DNA of 64,000 bases from NCBI GenBank assembly GCA_905182075.1, contig CAJIZS010000001.1, positions 62,001-126,000 of the forward strand. Reading direction: 5' to 3'. The notes beneath the pieces were generated by a model, which did not search any database, had not been told where the DNA came from, and saw only the letters and a list, made by a program, of their open reading frames with translations. Numbering within the stretch: the first letter of the stretch is position 1; each line of letters starts with the position of its first letter. Source of the stretch: an uncultured Methylophilaceae bacterium (GTDB lineage: Bacteria > Pseudomonadota > Gammaproteobacteria > Burkholderiales > Methylophilaceae). This document shows positions 53,468-63,870 of this stretch, piece after piece. The translations under genes and the position numbers were made by a program.

Positions 53468-54865
53468 TCACTTCAAATGTTTTTTGAAGTATGCCAAATC
53501 AATTAAATCTTGTTGAAATAATTCAGATTGATTTGCTTTTAAATCGTTCATCATAAAAATAAAAATATTGTATACCCTTATCTTTATTTAAAAAATATCC
53601 AGGCAATTGCATTCACATCCCTTAAAGATCCAGTTTTAAAATGTCCATTTCCTCTTGCGGGGGAGTGACGCATTCTTTTTTTTAGTGTTCCATCAGTCCC
53701 GATTATTGGAAAAGAGGAGATAACTTCTGGCATCATCGGATCATTATAAATTTTTTCCATTCTACTTCAGCAGATTGCAAGTAACTGTGTTATTCTAGAT
53801 AAACCTGCGCCATTTTCAAAAATAATACCTTTTGAATTTATTTTATTCTTAACTAGCCAGCTCTTTACATAAATATTTATACTTGATTCATTAACAGGAT
53901 ATTCTTTACTCTCTGCCAGTACTGTTAGCATTAAATTTCTAGCCATTAAATTCAAACTAAACTTATTAATATCCCTGATAATTTCACTTAGTGGTTTTGA
54001 AAAATGCGACTTTAGTAACCTAGCATCTAATTCATTAATATTTTTAGTTTTAACACTTCCGTTAAAATTACCCCCATTACTTAACCACAGATCATTAAAT
54101 CATTAGATAATCCACTATCTCTATATTTAAAATCAATTTCTTTTTCAAAACACTTTTTACTGAATTCCCCAGAAAAAATTATTGTACCCATCTGGATCCC
54201 CTATGGCGAATAATCTAGCTTAGATTTCGCGCTATTGCTGATATCATAATTGTAACTTTATTTATTAACCTCTAATTTTTTTAAATCTGGAGTAACCTCA
54301 ATCTTAATTTTTCCACCCTTTTCTGAAAATTTAAAATTTGTTGTATTACTTTGAATTACAATTGAATTTGGGAGGGCGTTATACGCTCTCAATGGATCTT
54401 CATCGAAGTCTTTAATTTGATCTACTGGTAAAAAATAACTATTGTCTAATATCAGGTTTCCTTCTATATTAATAATTCCGTCTCTATGAACCCCTCTGAT
54501 GAGGCGCTCTAAATCTTCTGTGTTAAAGGTTGCATCTCCCCTGCCTTTAAAAATAATATCGCCATGTAAGGTATCGCCAATTATTTCCCCAGTATATAAA
54601 AAATCGGAGCGCCATTTAAAATTTGGGCCCAATTCCTTAAGCGCTATATATGTTGTAATTATTTTTGCTACAGAGGCGGGATTAAATAATTTATTTTGAT
54701 TGCGTATAATTGGAGCACTATTTTTTTCAGAGATATTTTTAACTTACGCTTATAGCTTTCTCTGTCGAAATTATATTTTTTTTCTAATTTTTTATAGGAT
54801 TCAAGATAATCGGCCCACAAAAAATTTGGTATGAATAAAATGAGGGCATAAATAAAAAATTTCAT
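53468..54865 (-). CDS. dacB: D-alanyl-D-alanine carboxypeptidase/endopeptidase (PBP4, DacB), heavily frameshifted
   Basis: Periplasmic class C penicillin-binding protein. Signal peptide [18 protein letters not shown] at 54865. Catalytic SxxK is readable in a shifted frame ([19 protein letters not shown]). Then an intact piece [19 protein letters not shown] ... [13 protein letters not shown] (54258-54632), a fragment [15 protein letters not shown] (SxN region) and the KTG box in [15 protein letters not shown], followed in other frames by [16 protein letters not shown], stop at 53468. At least six breaks. About 465 residues, normal for DacB. Next to bioA (two-base gap). Confidence 0.87.
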
Positions 54866-54867
54866 TT

Positions 54868-56164
54868 CTAGCCGCCTGCCTTCTTAATAGCGTCGTAAGT
54901 GACGTCTATCATAAACCTAGCTTCTGAATCTTTTAAGCAATAAGGAGGCATAAAATAAAAAGTTCGGCCAATCGGTCTAATTAAAACCCCTTTTTCAATG
55001 CAGTATTCAACTGCTTTATCTAAAATAACGCCATCATTGAGTTCAAATGCCCAAATCATGCCTATATTTCTAATATTACTAATAGCTAACGTATTTAACT
55101 TAGTAAACATTAAGTTAATAGATTTTGATTTGATTTTATTTTTCTTTAAAATATTATCTGACTCAAAAATTGATAAAGTTCCTAAGGCTGCACTACAAGC
55201 TAATGGATTACCTGTGTAACTATGTGAATGAAGAAAAGCTTTATTCATTTGTTTGTGATAGAAAGCTTTATAAATCTTATCGCTTGTTAGAGTAACCGAT
55301 AAAGGGAGGTACCCTCCTGTCAAACCTTTAGATAAACAAATAAAATCAGGGTCAACTTTTGCATGTTGATGAGCGAACATTTTACCTGTTCTACCAAACC
55401 CTACTGCTATTTCATCAGCAATAAAATGTATTTTATATTTATCGCATAATTCCCTTACTCCAACCAGATAACTTGAATCATAAATTGCCATTCCAGCTGC
55501 GCCCTGAACCATTGGCTCAATAATAATGCTGGCTATTTTAGAATGCTTTTTTTCGAATATTTTAGCTAAACCTTGTAACTTGCTAGCCATAAAATCATCA
55601 TTGGATTGGTTTGCTTTCTTTAGCCTTAAATCTGGCGATAAGGTTTGAATATGGGGGCGCATTAAAGAATAATACTTGAGATTTAAATAAAGGTATATCA
55701 GTAACAGATAAGGACCCTAATGTCTCACCGTGGTAGCTATTCTCTAAATATACAAACTTATTTTTTTCTGGTAAACCTGTTTGGCTCCAATAATGAGAAC
55801 TCATTTTTAGTGCAATTTCTACTGCATTTGCTCCATCGCTTCCATAAGAGCAATGCCTTAGACTTGGTTAATTTACTTAATTTTTCTGAAAGCTGGAAAA
55901 ATGGTATAAATAAAATTAGAAAACATGAGAAATAATTGATAAATTATTGATTTTTAATATATTTTTTTATTGTTTTATTATTATGCCCAAATAAATTTAC
56001 CCACCATGAACTTGTCACATCCAAATATTTCTTACCTTCAAAATCATATAGCCAGGATCCTCGCCCTTTTTTGAATAGGTATAAGTGGAACAGATTCATA
56101 ATCTTTCATCTGCGAACATGGATGCCACACGATATTTTCTTTTTTTAATATATTTTTTATTCAT
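54868..56164 (-). CDS. bioA: Adenosylmethionine--8-amino-7-oxononanoate aminotransferase BioA, frameshifted
   Basis: PLP-dependent aminotransferase of biotin synthesis using SAM as amino donor. N-terminal, in broken frames: ENIVWHPCSQMKDYES, GKKYLDVTSSWWVNLFGHNN and SYGSDGANAVEIALKMS; NSYHGETLGSLSV; then intact from 55662: IIEPMVQGAAGM, FIADEIAVGFGRTG (PLP Asp), DFICLSKGLTGGYLPL (Schiff-base Lys), AFLHSHSYTGNPLACSAAL and GVLIRPIGRTFYFMPPY. Breaks near 56060, 55930, 55805 and 55650. About 430 residues. No other biotin gene is in the window. Confidence 0.9.
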
Positions 56165-56170
56165 CTTAGA

Positions 56171-57253
56171 TTATGGAGCTGGATTCATTACCTCAAGGTG
56201 TATTTGGTCTATTTGATTAATTATATCTTCAGGTAACTTTGTTTTATAGGCACTTATATTTTGCTTTAACTGCTCCATCGTTGTGGCTCCGATAATTGTA
56301 CTTTTAACGAACCATTGAGAATAAACGAAGCTCAATGCTAATTCCGTTAAACTTAAATTTAAATCTTCTGCTAAGTTTAAGTAACTTTTAATAGCTCTAT
56401 TAACTCCTGGCTTATCGTATCTTTTTGCATACCCAGGAAATAAGTTTGCTCTCCCAAGACTTTTTGGATCTTTAAGGTATTTTCCGGTTAGATGCCCAAA
56501 CCCTAATGGCGAGTATGCTAAAAAAGCTAGATCTTCTCTAAAAAATATCTCTGTCATGCCCAGTTCAACGATTCTATTAATTAAGCTATAGCTATTTTGT
56601 AAAGTGCAAACTAAAGGTAAATTTTTAATTTTTGCGAGCCTTATAAATTCCATTACACCCCATGGCAACTCATTTGATAAAGCAAAGTATCTAACCTTTC
56701 CCTCCTTGACCAAAGACTCAATGCAAGTTAACTGTGATTCGATAGAAACCCAATTAATTTTTTTATTATTATAAAAATCATCTTTAGGATCAAATTTATA
56801 CTGCCCAAACATAGGAACATTTCTTTCTGGCCAATGGAGATAAAGTAAATCAATATAATCTGTTTTCATTCTTTTTAGAGATCCATCAACCGCTTGAGTA
56901 ATATTATTTTCATCTAACGATTTAGGACCACCTCTAATCCAATCAATCGACCTCCTTGGCCCGGCAACCTTAGTAGATATTACTAACTCCTCTCTATTTT
57001 GCCTACCAATCCAATCCCCCATGATTAATTCTGTTGCGTTACACGTCTCCGCTTTAGGTGGAACTGGGTACATTTCTGCGACATCAAAACTATTTATGCC
57101 TTGAGAGCGTGCATAATCCAATTGCATAAAAGCATCTTTTGCTGAGTTTTGATCACCAAAAGTCATCGTTCCAAGAGTAACGGGTGAGATTTTTAAATCT
57201 GTTTGACCGACTTTTCTATAATCTTTTTTATTAAACATATTATTTAATGTCAA
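56171..57253 (-). CDS. Aldo/keto reductase (Tas-like)
   Basis: NADP(H)-dependent TIM-barrel oxidoreductase, 360 residues, intact. Starts at 57253, or at the internal Met 57238 (MFNKKDYRKVGQTDLKISPV), which matches the family start better. Catalytic tetrad positions are visible in SFDVAEMYP (Asp, Tyr), VISTKVAG (Lys) and LYLHWPER (His). Also SLKRMKTDYIDLLYL and STIIGATTMEQL (cofactor end). Close to E. coli Tas; the physiological substrate is unknown. Divergent from the groES-groEL operon. Confidence 0.9.
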   Translation of the reverse strand: MTLNNMFNKKDYRKVGQTDLKISPVTLGTMTFGDQNSAKDAFMQLDYARSQGINSFDVAEMYPVPPKAETCNATELIMGDWIGRQNREELVISTKVAGPRRSIDWIRGGPKSLDENNITQAVDGSLKRMKTDYIDLLYLHWPERNVPMFGQYKFDPKDDFYNNKKINWVSIESQLTCIESLVKEGKVRYFALSNELPWGVMEFIRLAKIKNLPLVCTLQNSYSLINRIVELGMTEIFFREDLAFLAYSPLGFGHLTGKYLKDPKSLGRANLFPGYAKRYDKPGVNRAIKSYLNLAEDLNLSLTELALSFVYSQWFVKSTIIGATTMEQLKQNISAYKTKLPEDIINQIDQIHLEVMNPAP

Positions 57254-57314
57254 TGAGTTATAAGTTAACGTAATTTTTTAGCCCTTGAATTTTAGTACCT
57301 ATTCGTCCCTATTA

Positions 57315-57341
57315 TTAGCACTCTATGAAATCGAGTGCTAA
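57315..57341 (+). promoter_or_regulatory. CIRCE operator (HrcA binding site)
   Basis: Perfect inverted repeat TTAGCACTC, nine-base spacer, GAGTGCTAA, 65 bp before groES. This is the HrcA operator of class I heat-shock genes. Upstream, CTTGAA (57284-57289) and CCCTAT (57307-57312) may form the promoter; their resemblance to a sigma-32 site is only partial. Confidence 0.95.
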
Positions 57342-57405
57342 TTTTATAGCGCAATAGATGTAATTAAATTTTAACTTAAGAATACACTACTAGGAGAACT
57401 TACAA

Positions 57406-57686
57406 ATGAAAATTCGTCCTTTACATGACCGCTTAATAGTAAAGCGTCAAGAAGAAGAGCGTACAACTGCTTCAGGAATTGTTATACCTGAAAGCGCTTC
57501 AACTGAAAAACCAGACCAAGGCACTGTTGAGGCTATTGGTAATGGAAAAATTCTTGAAGATGGTACAACTCGTGCATTAGATGTAAAAGTCGGCGATAAA
57601 TAATGGTTGATCACTTAGGAGAGAAGGTTGATGGCGATGAACTTCTTGTTATGAAAGAAGAAGACATTATGGGAATCATTGAATAA
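57406..57686 (+). CDS. groES: Co-chaperonin GroES, damaged internally
   Basis: Seven-fold ring lid of Gro[31 protein letters not shown] and [21 protein letters not shown] are canonical. At 57601 a TAA interrupts the frame. The segment 57601-57630 does not encode the expected mid-part, and [20 protein letters not shown] resumes in another frame to the stop at 57686. Total length is close to the usual 96 residues, so a short replaced or miscalled patch is likely. RBS AGGAG upstream; CIRCE controls the operon. Confidence 0.93.
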
Positions 57687-57715
57687 ATATAAATTAAATA
57701 TTGGAGTAAAAATAA

Positions 57716-59363
57716 ATGGCAGCTAAAGACGTAAGATTTGGTGATGATGTTCGCCAAAAAATGGTTAAGGGTGTTAATACACTTGCTAACGCAGTGAAAG
57801 TAACATCTAGGGCCAAAAGGAAAGAATGTAGTCCTAGAAAGATCTTTCGGTGCCCCAACAATTACAAAAGATGGAGTTTCAGTAGCTAAAGAAATTGAAT
57901 TAGAAGACAAGTTTGAAAATATGGGTGCTCAGATGGTAAAAGAAGTTGCTTCTAAAACTACAGATAATGCTGGTGATGGAACAACAACTGCAACTGTTTT
58001 AGCGCAAGCAATTATTCGGGAAGGAATGAAATCAGTTGCTGCCGGAATGAATCCAATGGATCTGAAGCGCGGCATGGCAAAAGCTGTTGAAGCAGGTGTT
58101 TTAGCAAAAGATATTTTTGAAGATTTTGAAATCTCGGAAAATTGTGACCGTTTAGGTCTATCTCTGCAAATAATGACAATACTATAGGTAAATTAATTAC
58201 TGAAGCATTTGAAAAAGTAGGTAAAGAAGGGGTAATTACAGTTGAAGAAGCTAAAAGGTGTTGAAACTGAACTTGACGTTGTTGAAGGTATGCAGTTTGA
58301 CAGAGGTTATCTAATGTATACTTTATAAATAATAATGATAGGCAAATTGCACTATTAGAAGACCCATTCATTCTACTTCATGACAAGTAAAAGCAGTTAA
58401 CTCTATGCAACAACAAGTAGCAAAAGCAAGTAAGCCATTATTAATTATTGCAGAGGATATAGAAGGAGAAGCACTAGCAACTCTTGTAGTAAATAAACTT
58501 AGAGGTGGCTTAAAAGTAGTTGCAGTTAAAGCACCTGGTTTTGGCGATAGAAGAAAAGCAATGCTTGAAGATATTGCTATTCTCACTGGTGGAACAGTGA
58601 TTGCTGATGAAGTTGGACTAACTCTAGAAAATATTAAAATTGAAGATTTAGGTCAAGCAAAGAAAATTGAAGTTGGAAAAGAAAATACAATAATAATTGA
58701 CGGTTCAGGCGGCCAAGATAGTATTAAATCTAGAATTGGTCAAATAAAAGCTCAGATTGAAGAATCAACGAGTGATTATGATAAAGAAAAGCTTCAAGAA
58801 AGACTTGCTAAGTTAGCTGGTGGTGTTGCAGTTATTAAAGTTGGTGCAACTACTGAAATAGAAATGAAAGAGAAAAAAGCTAGAGTAGAAGATGCATTAC
58901 ATTCTACAAGAGCTGCAGTTGAAGAAGGTATTGTTCCTGGTGGTGGAGTTGCTCTAATTAGAGCGAAAACTGCTATGCAAAAAATAAAGGGTGACAATGC
59001 AGACCAAGATGCTGGAATCAGCATTGTACTTCGTGCGATAGAAGATCCACTTCGTCAAATCGTATCGAATGCAGGTATTGAGCCTTCAGTTGTAGTTAAT
59101 GATGTTACTGCTGGTAAAGGTAATTATGGATTTAATGCAGCCAATGAAACATATGGAGATATGGTTGAGATGGGTGTCTTAGATCCTACTAAAGTTGTGA
59201 GATCAGCTCTACAAAATGCAGCTTCTGTTGCAGGTTTATTAATTACAACAAAAAGCGTAAAAGCAGATTTACCAAAAGATGAGTCTGCTGCGGTGCTCCT
59301 GATATGGGCGGTATGGGTGGTGGTATGCCTGGTGGTATGGGTGGTATGCCTGGTATGATGTAA
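57716..59363 (+). CDS. groEL: Chaperonin GroEL, frameshifted
   Basis: 60-kDa ATP-dependent folding chamber. Start [21 protein letters not shown] at 57716 behind GGAG. Then in several frames: [50 protein letters not shown] (ATP site), [38 protein letters not shown], and an uninterrupted 300-residue part from 58405 ([55 protein letters not shown]). The C-terminal Gly-Gly-Met tail reads in a shifted frame and stops at 59363. Breaks near 57815, 58150, 58250, 58315, 58385 and 59290. Confidence 0.95.
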
Positions 59364-59389
59364 CTCAATTTACCTTAAGAAGTAAAACT

Positions 59390-59421
59390 AAAAAAAGGCC
59401 TCTTTAACAAGGCCTTTTTTT
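59390..59421 (+). terminator. Intrinsic terminator of groES-groEL
   Basis: AAAAAAGGCCT / AGGCCTTTTTT stem with a short loop (CTTTAACA) and a T tail, 27 bases after the groEL stop. No gene is visible in the remaining bases up to uvrD (59557). Confidence 0.9.
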
Positions 59422-59556
59422 CTGGTCGCATCATCTATAAGGGAGGATATATAGATAACAAAACCAGGTTGTTCACAACTCTTTTATGAGTACATTAGGT
59501 AAAAAAAGTTCCTAAAAATAAATTTTTAAAATTTTTTTCCTGTAGCATTACAAAAA

Positions 59557-61685
59557 ATGAATTCCCAAAATACACAAAATAAATTCCTTGGCGCTTTAAA
59601 CGAAAAGCAAGCAGAAGCGGTTACGCTTAAAAATCAATCTGCCTTAGTTTTAGCTGGCGCGGGTAGCGGAAAGACTAGGGTTCTAATTCAAAGGATTCTC
59701 TGGTTAGTAGAAGATAATGAGTTCTCACCTTTTTCTATTTTGGCTGTAACATTTACAAATAAAGCTGCCAAAGAAATAAAAAGGAGATGTTGCAAATACC
59801 CTCTCATGGCATGTGGGTTGGTACTTTTCACGGCCTCGCTCACCGACTTTTAAAGGCACACTGGCAAGACGCAGGGCTGCCGCAAAACTTCCAGATATTG
59901 GATGGGGATGATCAGTTGCGCTTGGTAAAGCGCGTATGCAAAGGAATGAATGTTAACGAAGAAATGTACCCTTCAAAGGAAGCTCAGTACTTCATTAACT
60001 CAAATAAAGATAAAGGTATTCGATCAGAAGGAGTAAAGCCTCATGATGAGCATACAAAAAAATTAAATGAAGTCTATGCGGAATATGAGAGGCAATGTCA
60101 AAGAGAGGGAGTAGCAGATTTTGCTGAACTTCTTTTAAGGTGCATTGAACTATTCACAAATAACTCTGTAATAAGAAACCACTACCAATCAATTTTTAAA
60201 CATATATTAGTTGATGAGTTTCAAGATACCAACACATTGCAATTTAACTTGCTTAAGCTACTAACGTCAAAGGAAAGCTTTATTTTTGCTGTTGGTGATG
60301 ATGATCAGTCCATTTATGGCTGGAGAGGAGCCAAAATTGAAAATATTCAAAAGATTGAGAATGATTTCAAACCAATACAAGTTATTAAGCTTGAGCAAAA
60401 TTATCGATCAACTGGAAATATCCTTAGTGCTTCTAATGCCTTAATAGCTAATAATCAAAACCGTCTTGAAAAGTCTCTTTGGACGGAGTCAGGTGATGGT
60501 GACTTGATAAATGTATTAAACGCAAGAACAGAAACTGAGGAAGCACAATATGTTGTTGGTGAAATCCAAACTCAATTTAATCAAGGTAGGAATCTAGATG
60601 AATGCGCGATACTCTATCGTTCAAATGCGCAGTCTCGAGTCTTTGAAGAATCTCTAATTAAACAAAATCTGAATTATAGAATCTATGGTGGTTTACGATT
60701 TTTTGAGCGAGCTGAAATAAAAGACGCAATGGGTTATATCCGACTTATTGAGAATACTTCAGACAATATCGCTTTTGAGAGGATTGTGAATTTTCCAACC
60801 CGTGGGATTGGTCTTTCTACGATTGAAAAAATTAGGTCTTATGCAAACGAAAATCAAACTAACCTTTTTCAGTCATCATCTAAACTAGGACGTATTAATC
60901 GTTACTTTGATGTACTTATATCCTCTTTTGCCATAATGAAATATGGTATGGATGTGGATCAGTACATGAAATTTAGAGATGCTCTTACACCTGCAAGCGG
61001 ATTTCAATCTGTACAGTACCGTAAAATTGAAATTGCTTGTACAGATTTAAATAATCTTATAGACGCTCGATACAAAGACAAAGAAAAATAATCAAAGGAC
61101 GGGAATCAATCTCTACTACTAGCTGAATTTCTAGATTATACATCTTTAGAAAGTGGCGAGCTTCAAGCATCAGCCGGCGATGATGCATTCAACATGATGA
61201 CAATGCATGGCTCAAAAGGTCTTGAATTTGATGTAGTATTTATTACCGGATTAGAGGATGGACTTTGTCCTCATGGATAGCATTTCTCAATTAGAGGAAG
61301 AGCGAAGACTTTGTTACGTTGGTATAACCAGAGCGATGCAAAAGCTTTATATTACTTACGCTGAATCAAGAAGGTTGCACGGATCAGATACTTTTAATCC
61401 TCCTTCAAGATTTATTCGAGAAATACCAAATGGTTTTTAATTAAAAGAATTAATACCATTGAGAAAAATACTACAAATACATGGGATACTTTCTCTCAAG
61501 TACCATCCTCAACATCTATAAATCGAGAAATACCTGTAGGTAGGCAAGTCACTCACTCTAAATTTGGTATTGGTATGGTTATTGGCTATGAGGGGGGTGA
61601 AAATGACCTTCGTATTCAAATAAAATTTAAATCTCACGGTGTAAAATTATTAGCCATGGAATATGCAAAAATTGAGCCTATTTAG
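59557..61685 (+). CDS. uvrD: DNA helicase II (UvrD/PcrA type), frameshifted with foreign segment
   Basis: SF1 3'-5' helicase of nucleotide excision and mismatch repair. LNEKQAEAV (Q motif), [18 protein letters not shown] (Walker A), [12 protein letters not shown] (Ia), then after a slip near 59790 [30 protein letters not shown] (II), [14 protein letters not shown] (III), [12 protein letters not shown] (IV). The expected 2B region is interrupted at about 60889-61075 by an unrelated sequence. Then [21 protein letters not shown] (V), [19 protein letters not shown] (VI) and a C-terminal [18 protein letters not shown]. Breaks near 61090, 61270 and 61440. About 709 residues. Confidence 0.92.
60889..61075 (+). 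other. Foreign-looking patch in uvrD resembling tryptophan 2,3-dioxygenase
   Basis: Translates [19 protein letters not shown], then [21 protein letters not shown], then [18 protein letters not shown]. Phe-Arg-x-x-Leu-Thr-Pro-Ala-Ser-Gly-Phe-Gln-Ser-x-Gln-(Phe/Tyr)-Arg is the hallmark of tryptophan 2,3-dioxygenase, close to the Bacteroidetes-type form, and does not occur in helicases. The reading frame runs through both edges. Identification is from memory of the motif. Confidence 0.65.
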
Positions 61686-62445
61686 TCTTTAAGTCTTTAA
61701 AGATATCTCTATAAGTTACATACTGAAAAGCAAATAATACGGAAATATAAGCAGTCATAATAATTAAAATTATCATAACTAATAAAAATGATAAGAACGG
61801 AATAGTCGAAGCATTAATTAATGAGAATATAAAAATTATTATAAAGGTAAGTGAAAGAAAACCTCCAAGCAAAATTAACCATGTAATAGAAATCGGAATG
61901 ATATATGACAAAATACCAGCGAAGCTAGACTTAACTGCTTTAATTAAATTAAAATTGTTATACCTTACGAGTAATGGAGAAAACCAGGTAACTGCATAAA
62001 GTGGTAAAGATAGTATTGCGAGTTTAATGAAAATATGTGAAATACTTTCAGCTAAACCTTCAATTTCCCCTGCCTCCTTAGATAGCAAAACCAAAGATTT
62101 TAAATCATCACTCAATACAAAAGATATTAATAAAGTATAAAAGAGACACAATACCCCCAAGGCTAGTAAACCCTTTAAAGATTCATTAGGCATTTTTAAA
62201 GCCTCACTAAATTTAAAGGCTTTATTTGAATCTAGAGACTTAAAAAAACTTACATAGATAGTAATAACTATTGGCCACACTAGAACCACTAGAGGCATTA
62301 AAAATCCAAGATTAGATAAGCTCGGAAGAATTATATATAGAAATAAATACAACATTCCTAAAAACAAAGAAAATCTGATATTACCCCTCAATAACTGAAT
62401 GCTTTGAAAGGCCCATAAATTTGATTGTCTAAAAATATTTTTCAA
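61678..62445 (-). CDS. BPSS1780-type polytopic membrane protein
   Basis: 255 residues, intact, with six likely membrane helices (LFLGMLYLFLYIILPSL, LMPLVVLVWPIVITIYVSFF, LLALGVLCLFYTLLISFVL, LAILSLPLYAVTWFSPLLV, ILSYIIPISITWLILLGGFL and IMTAYISVLFAFQYVTYRDIF). WFSPLLV in helix 4 and FQYVTYRDIF at the end resemble the BPSS1780 family common in betaproteobacteria; function unknown. It sits between uvrD (convergent, 8-base overlap) and thrB (4-base overlap), the usual place in this group. Confidence 0.8.
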   Translation of the reverse strand: MKNIFRQSNLWAFQSIQLLRGNIRFSLFLGMLYLFLYIILPSLSNLGFLMPLVVLVWPIVITIYVSFFKSLDSNKAFKFSEALKMPNESLKGLLALGVLCLFYTLLISFVLSDDLKSLVLLSKEAGEIEGLAESISHIFIKLAILSLPLYAVTWFSPLLVRYNNFNLIKAVKSSFAGILSYIIPISITWLILLGGFLSLTFIIIFIFSLINASTIPFLSFLLVMIILIIMTAYISVLFAFQYVTYRDIFKDLKTK

Positions 62446-63363
62446 AATAAATCCTTAGTTGATTGTCTATCTATTAATATATCTTTAAACTGGTCTGGAT
62501 TTTTAATAGAAAGAATTTCAGCACTTGGGTTGCTATTCACGTGCTCTAAACGTGAAATGAAAAATCTAAGCGCCGCCCATCTGAGAGCTTTTGGAAGGTA
62601 ATCTAGCTCGTTAGATCTTAGAGGCCTTTCTTCTTTATACCCAACAATCAACATGTCTAATTTTTCTTTATCAATTGTTCCATCCAAATTAATACACCAA
62701 TCATTAATTGAAATTGCTATATCTAATATAAGATGGTCATTACAAGCATAATAAAAATCAATAAATCCAGAAAATTTTTTCAAATAATACATTATCTCTA
62801 AATAAGTCTCCATGAATAATTCCAGTAGGTAAATCAGTTTGATGACTGCTAATTAAAAAAGAAATTTCTTTCCTCGTTTTTATGTAAGAAAACGGTTCAT
62901 TATTTAATTCTTGATATTTATTTTTTATCCACAACAGGTCACGGCTATTTTCTCTTTTCTCTTTAAACTTCATGCCTAAATTATGTAACCGCCCCAATCG
63001 ATTCCCTATCTTATAACAATCTTCTTTATTTATATTCTTTACTTCTTCGCCATCAAGAAAGGAAACGATCAGGGCAGGTTTGTCCATAAGAAAATTTAAT
63101 GACTCACCGCCTTTACTTAGTATGGGCTTTGGGCATCTAAAACCCTGCTCTTGCAAGAAAGTCATTAGGTTAATATAAAAAGGTAGTTCTTCGATAGTAT
63201 GATGTTCAAATATAGTAAGAATATATTTTGACTGATTGGTTGAAATTAAATAGTTAGTATTAGTTACTCCTGCAGAAATTCCTTTTAGGTCTTCGAGTGG
63301 CTCAATATCAAAATTATTAAGCCAAATATTAATCGAAATTGTACACTGAGTTCTTTACTGCAT
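62442..63363 (-). CDS. thrB: Homoserine kinase (ThrB, APH-type), frameshifted
   Basis: Phosphorylates homoserine for threonine synthesis; the aminoglycoside-phosphotransferase-fold version of many proteobacteria. Readable parts: GISAGVTNTNYLIST (nucleotide loop), FYINLMTFLQEQGFRCPKPI, ALIVSFLDGEEV, GRLHNLGMKFKEKREN, TGIIHGDLFRDNVLFE (catalytic Asp and Asn); then after a slip near 62780 SGFIDFYYACNDHLILDIAI (metal Asp) and LRWAALRFFISRLEH. The probable ATG at 63363 is followed by an in-frame stop two codons later, so the 5' end contains an error. About 305 residues. Confidence 0.9.
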
Positions 63364-63395
63364 TTTTAGAGCCTATTTTTTTTAAAAGAAATTTA

Positions 63396-63725
63396 TTAGA
63401 AGCTAACTACGACCCATTGTGGAACAACTAATGGTTTATTATCATCCATTCTTAACCAGTCACCACCCTCAAGCTCTCTTACAAGATAGTATGCTGGAAA
63501 ATTCTCAGGGGTAACTTTTACCAAATACAGTTTTCCATTAATCCTATGTTCTTCTAAAGTATCGGTGCCATCTTGTCTAATTGTAATTTCTGGCTCATCG
63601 AAATAACCTGAGTCTAAGGTGTTTGGTGGCGATGGTATCTCTTCAAGTATAGTTATTTCGTCAGCGATTAACTGTGACGAAAATACAAAAAACAACAAAA
63701 AAATAAAACTTATAATCTTACGCAT
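63396..63725 (-). CDS. DUF2782 family periplasmic protein
   Basis: 109 residues, intact: signal peptide MRKIISFIFLLFFVFSSQLIA, then a small domain EITIRQDGTDTLEEHRINGKLYLVKVTP (charged beta-hairpin) and YYLVRELEGGDWLR. DUF2782 proteins stand between thrB and polA in betaproteobacteria; function unknown. Divergent from polA. Confidence 0.87.
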   Translation of the reverse strand: MRKIISFIFLLFFVFSSQLIADEITILEEIPSPPNTLDSGYFDEPEITIRQDGTDTLEEHRINGKLYLVKVTPENFPAYYLVRELEGGDWLRMDDNKPLVVPQWVVVSF

Positions 63726-63870
63726 TAAAATTTCCTTTTATTAAGTCATGATTCTACCAAAAACCTAAGATATCCGTAAGTTTATATCAAAAATTTAAAG
63801 CTTAGCCTTAAACTGTATAATATTTAATTATTATTAATTTAATCGTAGCTCACATTTAAAGTCAAACTTT

